64,000 nucleotides of DNA from Mytilus galloprovincialis. Taxonomy: Eukaryota; Mollusca; Bivalvia; Mytilida; Mytilidae. Position 1 is the first letter of the stretch. Every line of letters begins with the position of its first letter. The stretch covers positions 2,485,001 through 2,549,000 of the forward strand of contig NC_134838.1 in the NCBI RefSeq assembly GCF_965363235.1. Reading direction: 5' to 3'. Shown piece after piece: positions 33,406 to 45,636 of this stretch. The position numbers and the translations under genes were made by a program. Under the pieces are notes generated by a model. It worked only from the letters and a program-made list of their open reading frames with translations, was not told the DNA's origin and did not search any database.

Positions 33406-33744
33406 AAATGACAGGCAACCTTCACCCTATATAACCCCGATACAGATGAATCCGGACGTTGACGAGTTCGAATCGAACACACCCTGTACCACTGAGTTCA
33501 GACAGTAAAGAATTGATACTTTTTAAGAAAATCCAATATCTATTCTTCGGATGTTTTGCTCCAATATATTCTTTCCCATAATACTCATTACATACTAAAA
33601 GGTTTTTCAAATACGTGACATTTTATACACAAACGTAAAAACAAAATGCACGACGATATCAATGATAAAACGTGCTCGGTATTATTAAATATTCAAAACT
33701 TAATGTATCTCGTGCCTCATAATTTTTTAAACATACATTTTTGT

Positions 33745-34058
33745 GTATACAGGTTGTGTGTTCGCTAATTCATGTTTAATGTCGCCATATTATGTATGTG
33801 CCTGTCCGAAGCCAGGAACGTGTAATACAGTGGTAATACCTTTTTGTTTACCATTTTGTGCACAAATTAGACCGAAGTTTTCTCGTTTGAATTGTTTTAC
33901 ATTTGTCATTTCGATGTGTTTAAAAGCTGACTATGCGGTGTGGGCTTTTCTCATTATTGAAGGCCGTACGGTGACCTATAGCTGTTCACTTTTGTGTCGT
34001 GCGATTTCTTGTGGAGTGTTGTCTCAATATCCACATCTTTTTTTATATAGACAGCAAT
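33745..34058 (-). repeat. R1 copy in unit 1
   Basis: On the plus strand: TGTATGTGCCTGTCCGAAGC, TGACTATGCGGTGTGGGCTT, AGGCCGTACGGTGACCTATA and TGTTGTCTCAATATCCACAT, the reverse of R1. The plus-strand open frame here is repeat-derived. Confidence 0.8.
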
Positions 34059-34396
34059 CAAAAACAATCAATGAACTATAGGCTTTTGGCCTGAATCTCA
34101 GAGGCGGGTACAAGGGGGTCAAGGATGACAACAGAGTGACATTAAGGCTAAATAATATATATATACAATGAAGATGTAACTTATAACCAGCACTAATACT
34201 GTTTTCTTAATGTGGAGATATAACGATGAAGAGATAATTCTTAATATTAGCTGGTTTGCTTTCTTCGATTATGTTTTTTTTTATATTTGTAAACGTTTCA
34301 AAGTTGATACTGAACATTTGCTGGATCCCTGTATTTGTTAATGACACGCGTACGTAATGGTTGATTATTGATTGCTTAACGTAAGCCCTGGAAAGA

Positions 34397-34548
34397 GGCT
34401 CTCTGGAATCACGTCAGGGAAGTTTGAAGTTCCAGGCTCTCTGGAATCACGTCAGGGAGGTTTGAAGTTCCAGGCTCTCTGGAATCACGTCAGGGAGGTT
34501 TGAAGTTCCAGGCTCTCTGGAATCACGTCAGGGAAGTTTGAAGTTCCA
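34397..34548. repeat. 38-bp x4 minisatellite, unit 1
   Basis: Four copies of a 38-bp unit, GGCTCTCTGGAATCACGTCA plus GGGA(A/G)GTTTGAAGTTCCA. The unit ends are complementary (TGGAAC against GTTCCA across the junction). The minus-strand 109-codon open frame 34485-34814 runs into it and is not a supported gene. Confidence 0.9.
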
Positions 34549-36280
34549 CTGGATAAAATAAGGACACAAATATTGTCTTGAAACAGACCATTTATGGACC
34601 CCTCATAATGTTTTTGCAAGGGTTCGTACAGTGTAGTGAGCATGGTGCTCTTATTACACAAGACATTGGATCTTGTTAAAATGTATTCCCATTCCGACCA
34701 GACGTGATGGCGTACTTTTACGTCCCACATAGCTATAGGGTTGACCAACTTCGACCAGGTTTTACTACCGGTCGGAAAAAGAAAATTTGTTATTTGGATG
34801 GAGAGTTGTCTCATTGGTACTCAAACCACATCTTCCTATATCTATATCTACTAGTAAATTTCTCACTCACTCTAGGCCTTTGCAAACTTTTTCATAGATA
34901 AAAAAAATGGCTACAATGTAGAAAGTTTTGCTGTACCTGTTAAATAAGAACATCACTTAACATTTTTACAATATATACACGCTTATGAGACCACAAAGAT
35001 CGTACGTCTTCTTGATACTGTTTGCTTATATTTGGCATTGCATCAATCTAATTAAAAACCGATCTCTCATCGCTCCCGTTTTCTGATATGTCGCGTGGGA
35101 GATCTAACGAAACCCACTTTGAGGTCACATGTTCAACTTCTTTGACTATAAGTTAACAAAAAAAAATACAATAAAATACAGAAAAAGGGTAACCAATGAC
35201 ATCTCAAATACCAAAGTAAGAAAGTGATTTGTGACGGTTTTGTCAACGAACTGTACAGCGATTATTTAAAAACGCACAACAAAGTCGACACATTTGGAGG
35301 AACGAACAATACAGTTAGAGAAAACTTATTTAGTATGATATTGCGTTTATTCTAAGTTCTAGGGAACATTTGAAGGCACGTACATGTAGTAATTCAACGT
35401 ATAGTTTTTTTTTTATTATTGCTTAAGGTATTAATACGCAAAGATGTATCCACGAAAAGATATTCAGCATTGTTTATCGCATAAAACGTATGAAATTGCA
35501 CCATGTCCGTGCGTTTGCATCTAGCAGTTTTATTAGACAGATAATTTATGTGGCAATTTTTTGAAGCAAAATCAGTCAATGTACAGAGACACACACACAG
35601 TTTTCCGTACATACAAATTTTCGCTAGTACCTTGCAAAATAAATGTCAGTGCGAAAATTTAACAAAACTAAACATTTAGAAGAAAAATGTGGAGGAATCT
35701 ATCTGTTTGTGACAAAGCTCTGATACCGTACCCAGGTTTCGGCTATTTTGCTGGGGTTTTGTTAATATTATTCTGTGTAAACACACACTAATTGAATTTT
35801 CTGACCAATAACTTTAGAAATTAAAACTGTATTTTTTGTGTAAGCGTATGATCATAAAGCGTGTAAACAGAATAGTCAAAAATGCTTTGAGCTCAGATTT
35901 GCGTTTGAGAGTTGAAATCTTAATTTCATCACTTTGGACAGTTCCACTATATACACTGAAAATTCAAATCGAGCTTTAATATTCTAAACATGTCGGAGCA
36001 GAGCTGTTACTATTTGGCTAGCCGCTTCCTTATGGACTGATAACCATTCTTGAAGTATCATAATGTATGATACAAGTACTATTTTGGTATTTTTGTCGGT
36101 TAAAACACTTTATTCAAGTTGTTTAACTTGAGAAGAATTTTTAAAAATTGAAATAGAAAATAAATGAAACTGATTTCTTGTAAAATCAATCTCTTAAAGT
36201 GTTACTATTTTTCAATTAATATGATAATTTCATTTGCCTAAAAAGGAACTGATGATTAATGAATTCGGTGTAAAAAATAA

Positions 36281-36345
36281 AAATCCACAGGCATACACCT
36301 TTGTGTCATTAAAAATCCACAGGCATACACCTTTGTGTCAATTTG
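36281..36345. repeat. 32-bp minisatellite, 2 copies, unit 1
   Basis: Two copies of AAAAATCCACAGGCATACAC plus CTTTGTGTCA(T/A)T. The same locus has five copies in unit 2 and two in unit 3. Confidence 0.9.
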
Positions 36346-36694
36346 GTATTAATGTAGTTTTAATTTGATCCTGAGTCCGTCATTCGTTGATTTCAAAATT
36401 CGTTGATTTCAAAATAAATTTTCATTAAAATTTAAGATTAATACTACTACGCGAATGGAATAATTGTGTCGTTTGACGTTCAAATTATTATTAAATTTAT
36501 CATCGAACAATACATAATGTCATATAATAGAACAATAACATAATGCCGGGATCTTTAAAAGTACAGCGAAATAATGAACCACAAAAAGTCGCATATACTA
36601 AACACACCAGCAAAAATGAAAGATAATACAAACACATTCATTTTGTATAGGTACCAAGCCACGTCAAATGGATATCACATAAAACAGACCATGC

Positions 36695-36825
36695 TATGCG
36701 GAATGGGCTTTGCTCATTGTTGAAGGCCGTACGGTGACCTATAGTTGTTAATTTCTGTGTCATTTTGGTCTCTTGTGAAGAGTTGTCTCATTGGCAATCA
36801 TACCACATCTTCTTTTTTATATATA
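36695..36825 (-). repeat. R1 5' fragment in unit 1
   Basis: Reverse complement starts AAGAAGATGTGGTATGATTG and runs to GGCCTTCAACAATGAGCAAA. The 73-codon plus-strand open frame starting inside it is not a gene. Confidence 0.85.
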
Positions 36826-38266
36826 CAAACAGTAAAAGTAATATTAACAATTGATAAACATGAAAGACAAATAACACAAGATTATAAACAACGTCAGTAC
36901 GCAGAATCTATAATACATCAAGACCGTCATGTATTATTTGTGAAGTTGATACGGAATATTTATTAGCAAGGTCTTGGTACCTTCCGATGATTTTTTTTAG
37001 AAAAGGACGAGACGTTCTTTGACATACCGCTGGTTAGTCAACTTTCTGGTAAGACACTGGTAATGTTTTACAAAGTCTGAGTAGGGCTGCAAGCTCTTGA
37101 ATATCGAAGAAGTTTGGAAATGTATATCCCATATACAGGTGAAGTTGGTATATTGCTACTAAGGTCACTAAGGGGAAAGCGGTCGTCCGTAAATTCCGTT
37201 ACGGACCGCCCAATAAGGTAGATGGCAGTATCGATCAGATTTTATATTTCTTAAATTCTTTTGATCGGAAGCATTGTTGATAGAGAAAATTGGTAGTTGT
37301 CTGTGAGATATATAGAACAACACAAATATCAAGTGTTCTGGAGATAAAACAACGATATAATGGTTATATACGTCTTTTAAAAAAACGAGAAGCCGTACGT
37401 AACTTTAAGAATGAAAATGGAACAGCTGTTCGTAATGGATCTTACGGCCGTGCGTAACTCACTAATTATTTTATCGATTTGTCAAATGTATACCACTAAC
37501 TTCTATCAATTTAACAATTTAATGGTCATATTGCATATTCTTGTATATTCCTCTATTAATTGTGAAGCACTACCCAAAGGGTATAGTTTAAGCAACTATG
37601 TACACCTTAAAACATAAGGAAACATTTAATTATATACAGATGACTGAATTTTGTGATAATAATAAATATACTAAATAATAAATATCATAGTTAATTCATA
37701 GGATTGTCATCATAAAATTTTAAAAAATATATAATAATTCATATGTGCTGGGGTGTAAGAAAACGTTAGGTAACAACTGCATATATTTACAAATAAGAAT
37801 TAAAATGGTCTCAAATTAAACTTACTTATGATTATTAGTTATTAAGAGTGCTATACATACATCGGGATCTACAATGAAAAGGTTATTTTATAAGACTTAT
37901 GTAAAAGGGTTGGGGTTTGAGAAAAAATAAGCTATAATATTAAAATAAATTTTCTTCACAGCTTAATTTACTATATGGAAATCTTGTCATTATTCTTTAA
38001 ATTATAACTGTTATCTTAAAACATTTAAAAAGAGCAGATTTATTTTAAGATCTTATAAGTAATAAAATAGTAAGATGATATACTATTAGTAAGGAACTAT
38101 TTTATTTTTAAAAGGTTTTCTTATACTGTACTTGTGATCAAGTTTTTTTTATCCTTTTCGTGCGCAGCAAGTGCATCTCATAACACATATTTCTAGCCTG
38201 TCCCAAGTCAGGAGCCTCTGGCCTTTGTTAGTCTTGTATTATTTTAATTTTAATTTCTCGTGTACA

Positions 38267-38459
38267 ATTTGGAAATTAGTATGGCGTTCATTATTACTGG
38301 ACTAGTATATATTTGTTTAGGGGCCAGCTGAAGGACGCCTCCGGGTGCGGGAATTTCTCGCTACATTGAAGACCTGTTGGTGACCTTCTGCTGTTGTTTT
38401 TTATTTGGTCGGGTTGTTGTCTCTTTGACACATTCCCCATTTCCATTCTCAATTTTATT
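38267..38459 (-). repeat. R2 copy in unit 2
   Basis: Equivalent of 32775-32967, differing by isolated substitutions such as TTCATTATTACTGGACTAGT. Confidence 0.8.
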
Positions 38460-38897
38460 AGAGTTTCAATGTTTTCATACACAGTTGAGTTGTCCTTGCT
38501 AGTACAGTCCATTATGAGCTGCAGTAAATTCCCTTGTTGTATGATATTCTTGTATGTTGAGGTATCAATTTCATCCATTGTCTGTTCGATTTTTGAGCAA
38601 TACTTAGATCTTATTTGCTCTAATTCTTTGCAGTGTAGAATAAAATGTTCTAGATCTTCATTTCCCTGTTCACAGATTGTACACATCGGGTTAACTTTTG
38701 GATCGAACTTATCTTTTTTGGCTTGGAATATGTACGTTTGAGTACTTATTCTTGCTTTTATTTCTCCTGCCTTTACATCTTTACTATTGTTTTCACACTT
38801 TTCCATATATAATGAGCTTCATTTAATGGATCACCCAGACGCATTATGAATATACTTTGATTTGTAAAATTCAAGCGTCTGGATAACCGAGACTAGT
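38460..38897 (-). pseudogene. LINE reverse-transcriptase fragment, unit 2
   Basis: Equivalent to the unit 1 fragment with the same frameshift. The open part differs by one residue near the cysteine cluster (KKDKF for KKAKF). Not functional. Confidence 0.78.
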
Positions 38898-39236
38898 AAA
38901 TGACAGGCAACCTTCACCCTATATAACCCCGATACAGATGAATCCGGACGTTGACGAGTTCGAATCGAACACACCCTGTACCACTGAGTTCAGACAGTAA
39001 AGAATTGATACTTTTTAAGAAAATCCAATATCTATTCTTCGGATATTTTGCTCCAATATATTCTTTCCCATAATACTCATTACATACTAAAAGGTTTTTC
39101 AAATACGTGACATTTTATACACAAACGTAAAAACAAAATGCACGACGATATCAATGATAAAACGTGCTCGGTATTATTAAATATTCAAAACTTAATGTAT
39201 CTCGTGCCTCATAATTTTTTAAACATACATTTTTGT

Positions 39237-39547
39237 GTATACAGGTTGTGTGTTCGCTAATTCATGTTTAATGTCGCCATATTATGTATGTGCCTGTCCG
39301 AAGCCAGGAACGTGTAATACAGTGGTAATACCTTTTTGTTTACCATTTTGTGCACAAATTAGACCGAAGTTTTCTCGTTTGAATTGTTTTACATTTGTCA
39401 TTTCGATGTGTTTAAAAGCTGACTATGCGGTATGGGCTTCTCATTATTGAAGGCCGTACGGTGACCTATAGCTGTTCACTTTTGTGTCGTGCGATTTCTT
39501 GTGGAGTGTTGTCTCAATATCCACATCTTTTTTTATATAGACAGCAA
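39237..39547 (-). repeat. R1 copy in unit 2
   Basis: Equivalent of 33745-34058. A two-base loss (GGGCTTCTCATT against GGGCTTTTCTCATT) shortens the chance plus-strand frame from 112 to 71 codons, as expected for non-coding sequence. Confidence 0.8.
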
Positions 39548-39892
39548 TCAAAAACAATCAATGAATTACATGTATAGGCTTTTCGCCTGAATCTCAGAGG
39601 CGGGTACAAGGGGGTCAAGGATGACAACAGAGTTACATTAAGGCTAAATAATATATATATACAATGAAGATGTAACTTATAACCAGCACTAATACTGTTT
39701 TCTTAATGTGGAGATATAACGATGAAGAGATAATTCTTAATATTAGCTGGTTTGCTTTCTTCGATTATGTTTTTTTTTATATTTGTAAACGTTTCAAAGT
39801 TGATACTGAACATTTGCTGGATCCCTGTATTTGTTAATGACACGCGTACGTAATGGTTGATTATTGATTGCTTAACGTAAGCCCTGGAAAGA

Positions 39893-40044
39893 GGCTCTCT
39901 GGAATCACGTCAGGGAAGTTTGAAGTTCCAGGCTCTCTGGAATCACGTCAGGGAGGTTTGAAGTTCCAGGCTCTCTGGAATCACGTCAGGGAGGTTTGAA
40001 GTTCCAGGCTCTCTGGAATCACGTCAGGGAAGTTTGAAGTTCCA
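39893..40044. repeat. 38-bp x4 minisatellite, unit 2
   Basis: Four copies, same unit and same copy number as in units 1 and 3. Confidence 0.9.
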
Positions 40045-41782
40045 CTGGATAAAATAAGGACACAAATATTGTCTTGAAACAGGCCATTTATGGACCCCTC
40101 ATAAAGTTTTTGCAAGGGTTCGTACAGTGTAGTGAGCATGGTGCTCTTATTACACAAGACATTGGATCTTGTTAAAATGTATTCCCATTCCGACCAGACG
40201 TGATGGCGTACTTTTACGTCCCACATAGCTATAGGGTTGACCAACTTCGACCAGGTTTTACTACCGGTCGGAAAAAGAAAATTTGTTATTTGGATGGAGA
40301 GTTGTCTCATTGGTACTCAAACCACATCTTCATATATCTATATCTACTAGTAAATTTCTCACTCACTCTAGGCCTTTGCAAACTTTTTCATAGATAAAAA
40401 AAATGGCTACAATGTAGAAAGTTTTGCTGTACCTGTTAAATAAGAACATCACTTAACATTTTTACAATATATACACGCTTATGAGACCACAAAGATCGTA
40501 CGTCTTCTTGATACTGTTTGCTTATATTTGGCATTGCATCAATCTAATTAAAAACCGATCTCTCATCGCTCCCGTTTTCTGATATGTCGCGTGGGAGATC
40601 TAACGAAACCCGCTTTGAGGTCACATTTTCAACTTCTTTGACGATAAGTTAACAAAAAAAAATACAATAAAATACAGAAAAAGGGTAACCAATGACATCT
40701 CAAATACCAAAGTAAGGAAGTGATTTGTGACGGTTTTGTTAACGAACTGTACAGCGATTATTTAAAAACGCACAACAAAGTCGACACATTTGGAGGAACG
40801 AACAATACAGTTAGAGAAAACTTATTTAGTATGATATTGCGATTATTCTAAGTTCTAGGAAACATTTGAAGGCACGTACATGTAGTAATTCAACGTATAG
40901 TTTTTTTTTATTATAGCTTAAGGTATTTTAAAATACGCAAAGATGTATCCACGAAAAGATATTCAGCATTGTTTATCGCATAAAACGTATCATTGAAATT
41001 GCACCATGTCCGTGCGTTTGCATCTAGCAGTTTTATTAGACAGATAATTTATGTGGCAATTTTTTGAAGCAAAATCAGTCAATGTACAGAGAGACACACA
41101 CACAGTTTTCCGTACATACAAATTTTCGCTAGTACCTTGCAAAATAAATGTCAGTGCGAAAATTTAACAAAACTAAACATTTAGAAGAAAAATGTGGAGG
41201 AATCTATCTGTTTGTGACAAAGCTCTGATACCGTACCCAGGTTTCGGCTATTTTGCTGGGGTTTTGTTAATATTATTCTGTGTAAACACACACTAATTGA
41301 ATTTTCTGACCAATAACTTTAGAAATTAAAACTGTATTTTTTGTGTAAGCGTATGATCATAAAGCGTGTAAACAGAATAGTCAAAAATGCTTTGAGCTCA
41401 GATTTGCGTTTGAGAGTTGAAATCTTAATTTCATCACTTTGGACAGTTCCACTATATACACTGAAAATTCAAATCGAGCTTTAATATTCTAAACATGTCG
41501 GAGCAGAGCTGTTACTATTTGGCTAGCCGCTTCCTATTGAACTGATAATCATTCTTGAAGTATCATAATGTATGCTACAAGTACTATTTGGGTATTTTTG
41601 TCGGTTAAAACACTTTATTCAAGTTGTTTAACTTGAGAAGAATTTTTAAAAATTGAAATAGAAAATAAATGAAACTGATTTCTTGTAAAATCAATCTGTT
41701 AAAGTGTTACTATTTTTCAATTAATATGATAATTTCATTTGCCTAAAAAGGAACTGATGATTAATGAATTCGGTGTAAAAAA

Positions 41783-41943
41783 TAAAAATCCACAGACATA
41801 CACCTTTGTGTCAATAAAAATCCACAGGCATACACCTTTGTGTCAATAAAAATCCACAGACATACACCTTTGTGTCAATAAAAATCCACAGACATACACC
41901 TTTGTGTCAATAAAAATCCACAGGCATACACCTTTGTGTCAAT
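41783..41943. repeat. 32-bp minisatellite, 5 copies, unit 2
   Basis: Five copies at exact 32-bp spacing, alternating CCACAGACATAC and CCACAGGCATAC versions, against two copies in the flanking units. Confidence 0.92.
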
Positions 41944-42292
41944 TTGTTAATAAGGTAGTTTTAATGTGATCCTGAGTCCGTCATTCGTTGATTTCAAAAT
42001 TCGTTGATTTCAAAATAAATTTTCATTAAAATTTAAGATTAATACTACTACGCGAATGGAATAATTGTGTCGTTTGACGTTCAAATTATTATTAAATTTA
42101 TCATCGAACAATACATAATGTCATATAATAGACAATAACATAATGCCGGGATCTTTAAAAGTACAGCGAAATAATGAACCACAAAAAGTCGCATATACTA
42201 AACACACCAGCAAAAATGAAAGATAATACAAACACATTCATTTTGTATAGGTACCAAGCCACGTCAAATGGATATCACATAAAACAGACCAT

Positions 42293-42424
42293 GCTATGCG
42301 GAATGGGCTTTGCTCATTGTTGAAGGCCGTACGGTGACCTATAGTTGTTAATTTCTGTGTCATTTTGGTCTCTTGTGAAGAGTTGTCTCATTGGCAATCA
42401 TACCACATCTTCTTTTTTATATAT
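42293..42424 (-). repeat. R1 5' fragment in unit 2
   Basis: Equivalent of 36695-36825 and virtually identical to it. Confidence 0.85.
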
Positions 42425-43866
42425 ACAAACAGTAAAAGTAATATTAACAATTGATAAACATGAAAGACAAATAACACAAGATTATAAACAACGTCAGTAC
42501 GCAGAATCTATAATACATCAAGACCGTCATGTATTATTTGTGAAGTTGATACGGAATATTTATTAGCAAGGTCTTGGTACCTTCCGATGATTTTTTTTAG
42601 AAAAGGACGAGACGTTCTTTGACATACCGCTGGTTAGTCAACTTTCTGGTAAGACACTGGTGATGTTTTACAAAGTCTGAGTAGGGCTGCAAGCTCTTGA
42701 ATATCGAAGAAGTTTGGAAATGTATATCCCATATACAGGTGAAGTTGGTATATTGCTACTAAGGTCACTAAGGGGAAAGCGGTCGTCCGTAAATTCCGTT
42801 ACGGACCGCCCAATAAGGTAGATGGCAGTATCGATCAGATTTTATATTTCTTAAATTCTTTTGATCGGAAGCATTGTTGATAGAGAAAATTGGTAGTTGT
42901 CTGTGAGATATATAGAACAACACAAATATCAAGTGTTCTGGAGATAAAACAACGATATAATGGTTATATACGTCTTTTAAAAAAACGAGATGCCGTACGT
43001 AACTTTAAGAATGAAAATGGAACAGCTGTTCGTAATGGATCTTACGGCCGTGCGTAACTCACTAATTATTTTATCGATTTGTCAAATGTATACCACTAAC
43101 TTCTATCAATTTAACAATTTAATGGTCATATTGCATATTCTTGTATATTCCTCTATTAATTGTGAAGCACTACCCAAAGGGTATAGTTTTAGCAACTATG
43201 TACACCTTAAAACATAAGGAAACATTTAATTATATACAGATGACTGAATTTTGTGATAATAATAAATATACTAAATAATAAATATCATAGTTAATTCATA
43301 GGATTGTCATCATAAAATTTTAAAAAATATATAATAATTCATATGTGCTGGGGTGTAAGAAAACGTTATGTAACAACTGCATATATTTACAAATAAGAAT
43401 TAAAATGGTCTCAAATTAAACTTACTTATAATTATTAGTTATTAAGAGTGCTATACATACATCGGGATCTACAATGAAAAGGTTATTTTATAAGACTTAT
43501 GTAAAAGGGTTGGGGTTTGAGAAAAAATAAGCTATAATATTAAAATAAATTTTCTTCACAGCTTAATTTACTATATGGAAATCTTGTCATTATTCTTTAA
43601 ATTATAACTGTTATCTTAAAACATTTAAAAAGAGCAGATTTATTTTAAGATCTTATAAGTAATAAAATAGTAAGATGATATACTATTAGTAAGGAACTAT
43701 TTTATTTTTAAAAGGTTTTCTTATACTGTACTTGTGATCAAGTTTTTTTTATCCTTTTCGTGCGCAGCAAGTGCATCTCATAACACATATTTCTAGCCTG
43801 TCCCAAGTCAGGAGCCTCTGGCCTTTGTTAGTCTTGTATTATTTTAATTTTAATTTCTTGTGTACA

Positions 43867-44056
43867 ATTTGGAAATTAGTATGGCGTTCATTATCACTGG
43901 ACTAGTATTTATTTGTTTAGGGGCCAGCTGAAGGACGCCTCCGGGTGCGGGTCTCGCTATATTGAAGACCTGTTGGTGACCTTCTGCTGTTGTTTTTTAT
44001 TTGGTCGGGTTGTTGTCTCTTTGACACATTCCCCATTTCCATTCTCAATTTTATTA
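43867..44056 (-). repeat. R2 copy in unit 3
   Basis: Equivalent of 32775-32967 with a short deletion (GGGTGCGGGTCTCGCTATAT in place of GGGTGCGGGAATTTCTCGCT). Confidence 0.8.
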
Positions 44057-44494
44057 GAGTTTCAATGTTTTCATACACAGTTGAGTTGTCCTTGCTAGTA
44101 CAGTCCATTATGAGCTGCAGTAAATTCCCTTGTTGTATGATATTCTTGTATGTTGAGGTATCAATTTCATCCATTGTCTGTTCGATTTTTGAGCAATACT
44201 TAGATCTTATTTGCTCTAATTCTTTGCAGTGTAGAATAAAATGTTCTAGATCTTCATTTCCCTGTTGACAGATTGTACACATCGGGTTAACTTTTGGATC
44301 GAACTTAGCTTTTTTTGGCTTGGAATATGTACGTTTGAGTACTTATTCTTGCTTTTATTTCTCCTGCCTTTACATCTTAACTATTGTTTTCACACTTTTC
44401 CATATATAATGAGCTTCATTTAATGGATCACCCAGACGCATTATGAATATACTTTGATTTGTAAAATTCAAGCGTCTGGATAACCGAGACTAGT
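44057..44494 (-). pseudogene. LINE reverse-transcriptase fragment, unit 3, extra frameshift
   Basis: Same fragment as units 1 and 2 with an additional T in the run AGCTTTTTTTGGC, which breaks the frame just upstream of the cysteine cluster. The open part shrinks to 121 codons. One change alters the cluster context (CQQGNED for CEQGNED). Confidence 0.78.
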
Positions 44495-44832
44495 AAATGA
44501 CAGGCAACTTCACCCTATATAACCCCGATACAGATGAATCCGGACGTTGACGAGTTCGAATCGAACACACCCTGTACCACTGAGTTCAGACAGTAAAGAA
44601 TTGATACTTTTTAAGAAAATCCAATATCTATTCTTCGGATATTTTGCTCCAATATATTCTTTCCCATAATACTCATTACATACTAAAAGGTTTTTCAAAT
44701 ACGTGACATTTTATACACAAACGTAAAAACAAAATGCACGACGATATCAATGATAAAACGTGCTCGGTATTATTAAATATTCAAAACTTAATGTATCTCG
44801 TGCCTCATAATTTTTTAAACATACATTTTTGT

Positions 44833-45138
44833 GTATACAGGTTGTGTGTTCGCTAATTCATGTTTAATGTCGCCATATTATGTATGTGCCTGTCCGAAGC
44901 CAGGAACGTGTAATACAGTGGTTATACCTTTTGGTTTACCATTTTGTGCACAAATTAGACCGAAGTTTTCTCGTTTGAATTGTTTTACATTTGTCATTTC
45001 GATGTGTTTAAAAGCTGACTATGCGGTATGGGCTTCTCATTATTGAAGGCCGTACGGTGACCTATAGCTGTTCACTTTTGTGTCGTGCGATTTCTTGTGG
45101 AGTGTTGTCTCAATATCCACATCTTTTTTTATATAGAC
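44833..45138 (-). repeat. R1 copy in unit 3
   Basis: Equivalent of 33745-34058, carrying the same two-base loss as unit 2 plus private substitutions (CCTTTTGGTTTACC). Confidence 0.8.
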
Positions 45139-45484
45139 AGCAATCAAAAACAATCAATGAATTATAGGCTTTTGGCCTGAATCTCAGAGGCGGGTATAAG
45201 GGGGTCAAGGATGACAACAGAGTTACATTAAGGCTAAATAATATATATATACAATGAAGATGTAACTTATAACCAGCACTAATACTTTTTTCTTAATGTG
45301 GAGATATAACGATGAAGAGATAATTCTTAATATTAGCTGGTTTGCTTTCTTCGATTATGTTTTTTTTTTTATATTTGTAAACGTTTCAAAGTTGATACTG
45401 AACATTTGCTGGATCCCTGTATTTGTTAATGACACGCGTACGTAATGGTTGATTATTGATTGCTTAACGTAAGCCCTGGAAAGA

Positions 45485-45636
45485 GGCTCTCTGGAATCAC
45501 GTCAGGGAAGTTTGAAGTTCCAGGCTCTCTGGAATCACGTCAGGGAGATTTGAAGTTCCAGGCTCTCTGGAATCACGTCAGGGAGGTTTGAAGTTCCAGG
45601 CTCTCTGGAATCACGTCAGGGAAGTTTGAAGTTCCA
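45485..45636. repeat. 38-bp x4 minisatellite, unit 3
   Basis: Four copies; the second has a private change (GGGAGATTTGAAG). Confidence 0.9.

Larger units (their letters stand above)
32045..37537. repeat. Tandem triplication, unit 1 (about 5.5 kb)
   Basis: Begins TTCTTGTATATTCCTCTATT and ends AATGGTCATATTGCATA, where unit 2 begins at once with the same start. Within the unit, in order: unassigned AT-rich sequence, an R2 copy (minus), a LINE fragment (minus), an R1 copy (minus), a 38-bp x4 minisatellite, an R1 fragment, unassigned sequence, a 32-bp x2 minisatellite, another R1 fragment and a distal segment with an inverted repeat around CCGTAAATTCCGTTACGGAC. Identity to unit 2 is very high by eye (single substitutions every 50-100 bases or more). 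Confidence 0.92.
37538..43137. repeat. Tandem triplication, unit 2 (5.6 kb)
   Basis: Same order and content as unit 1. It is about 100 bp longer mainly because the 32-bp minisatellite has three more copies. The join with unit 1 (TTGCATATTCTTGTATATTC) and with unit 3 is identical, so the breakpoints are the same. That fits unequal crossing-over expanding an initial duplication. Confidence 0.92.

Noticed and set aside
33422-33610. 62-codon minus-strand frame repeated in each unit, with a GTTCGATTCGAAC word resembling a tRNA B-box
   Set aside because: No A-box at the right distance and no tRNA fold; the word is a short palindrome. The frame has no domain.
34485-34814. 109-codon minus-strand frame conserved in all three triplicated units
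   Set aside because: It starts inside an R1 fragment and ends in the 38-bp minisatellite; conservation only reflects the recent triplication.
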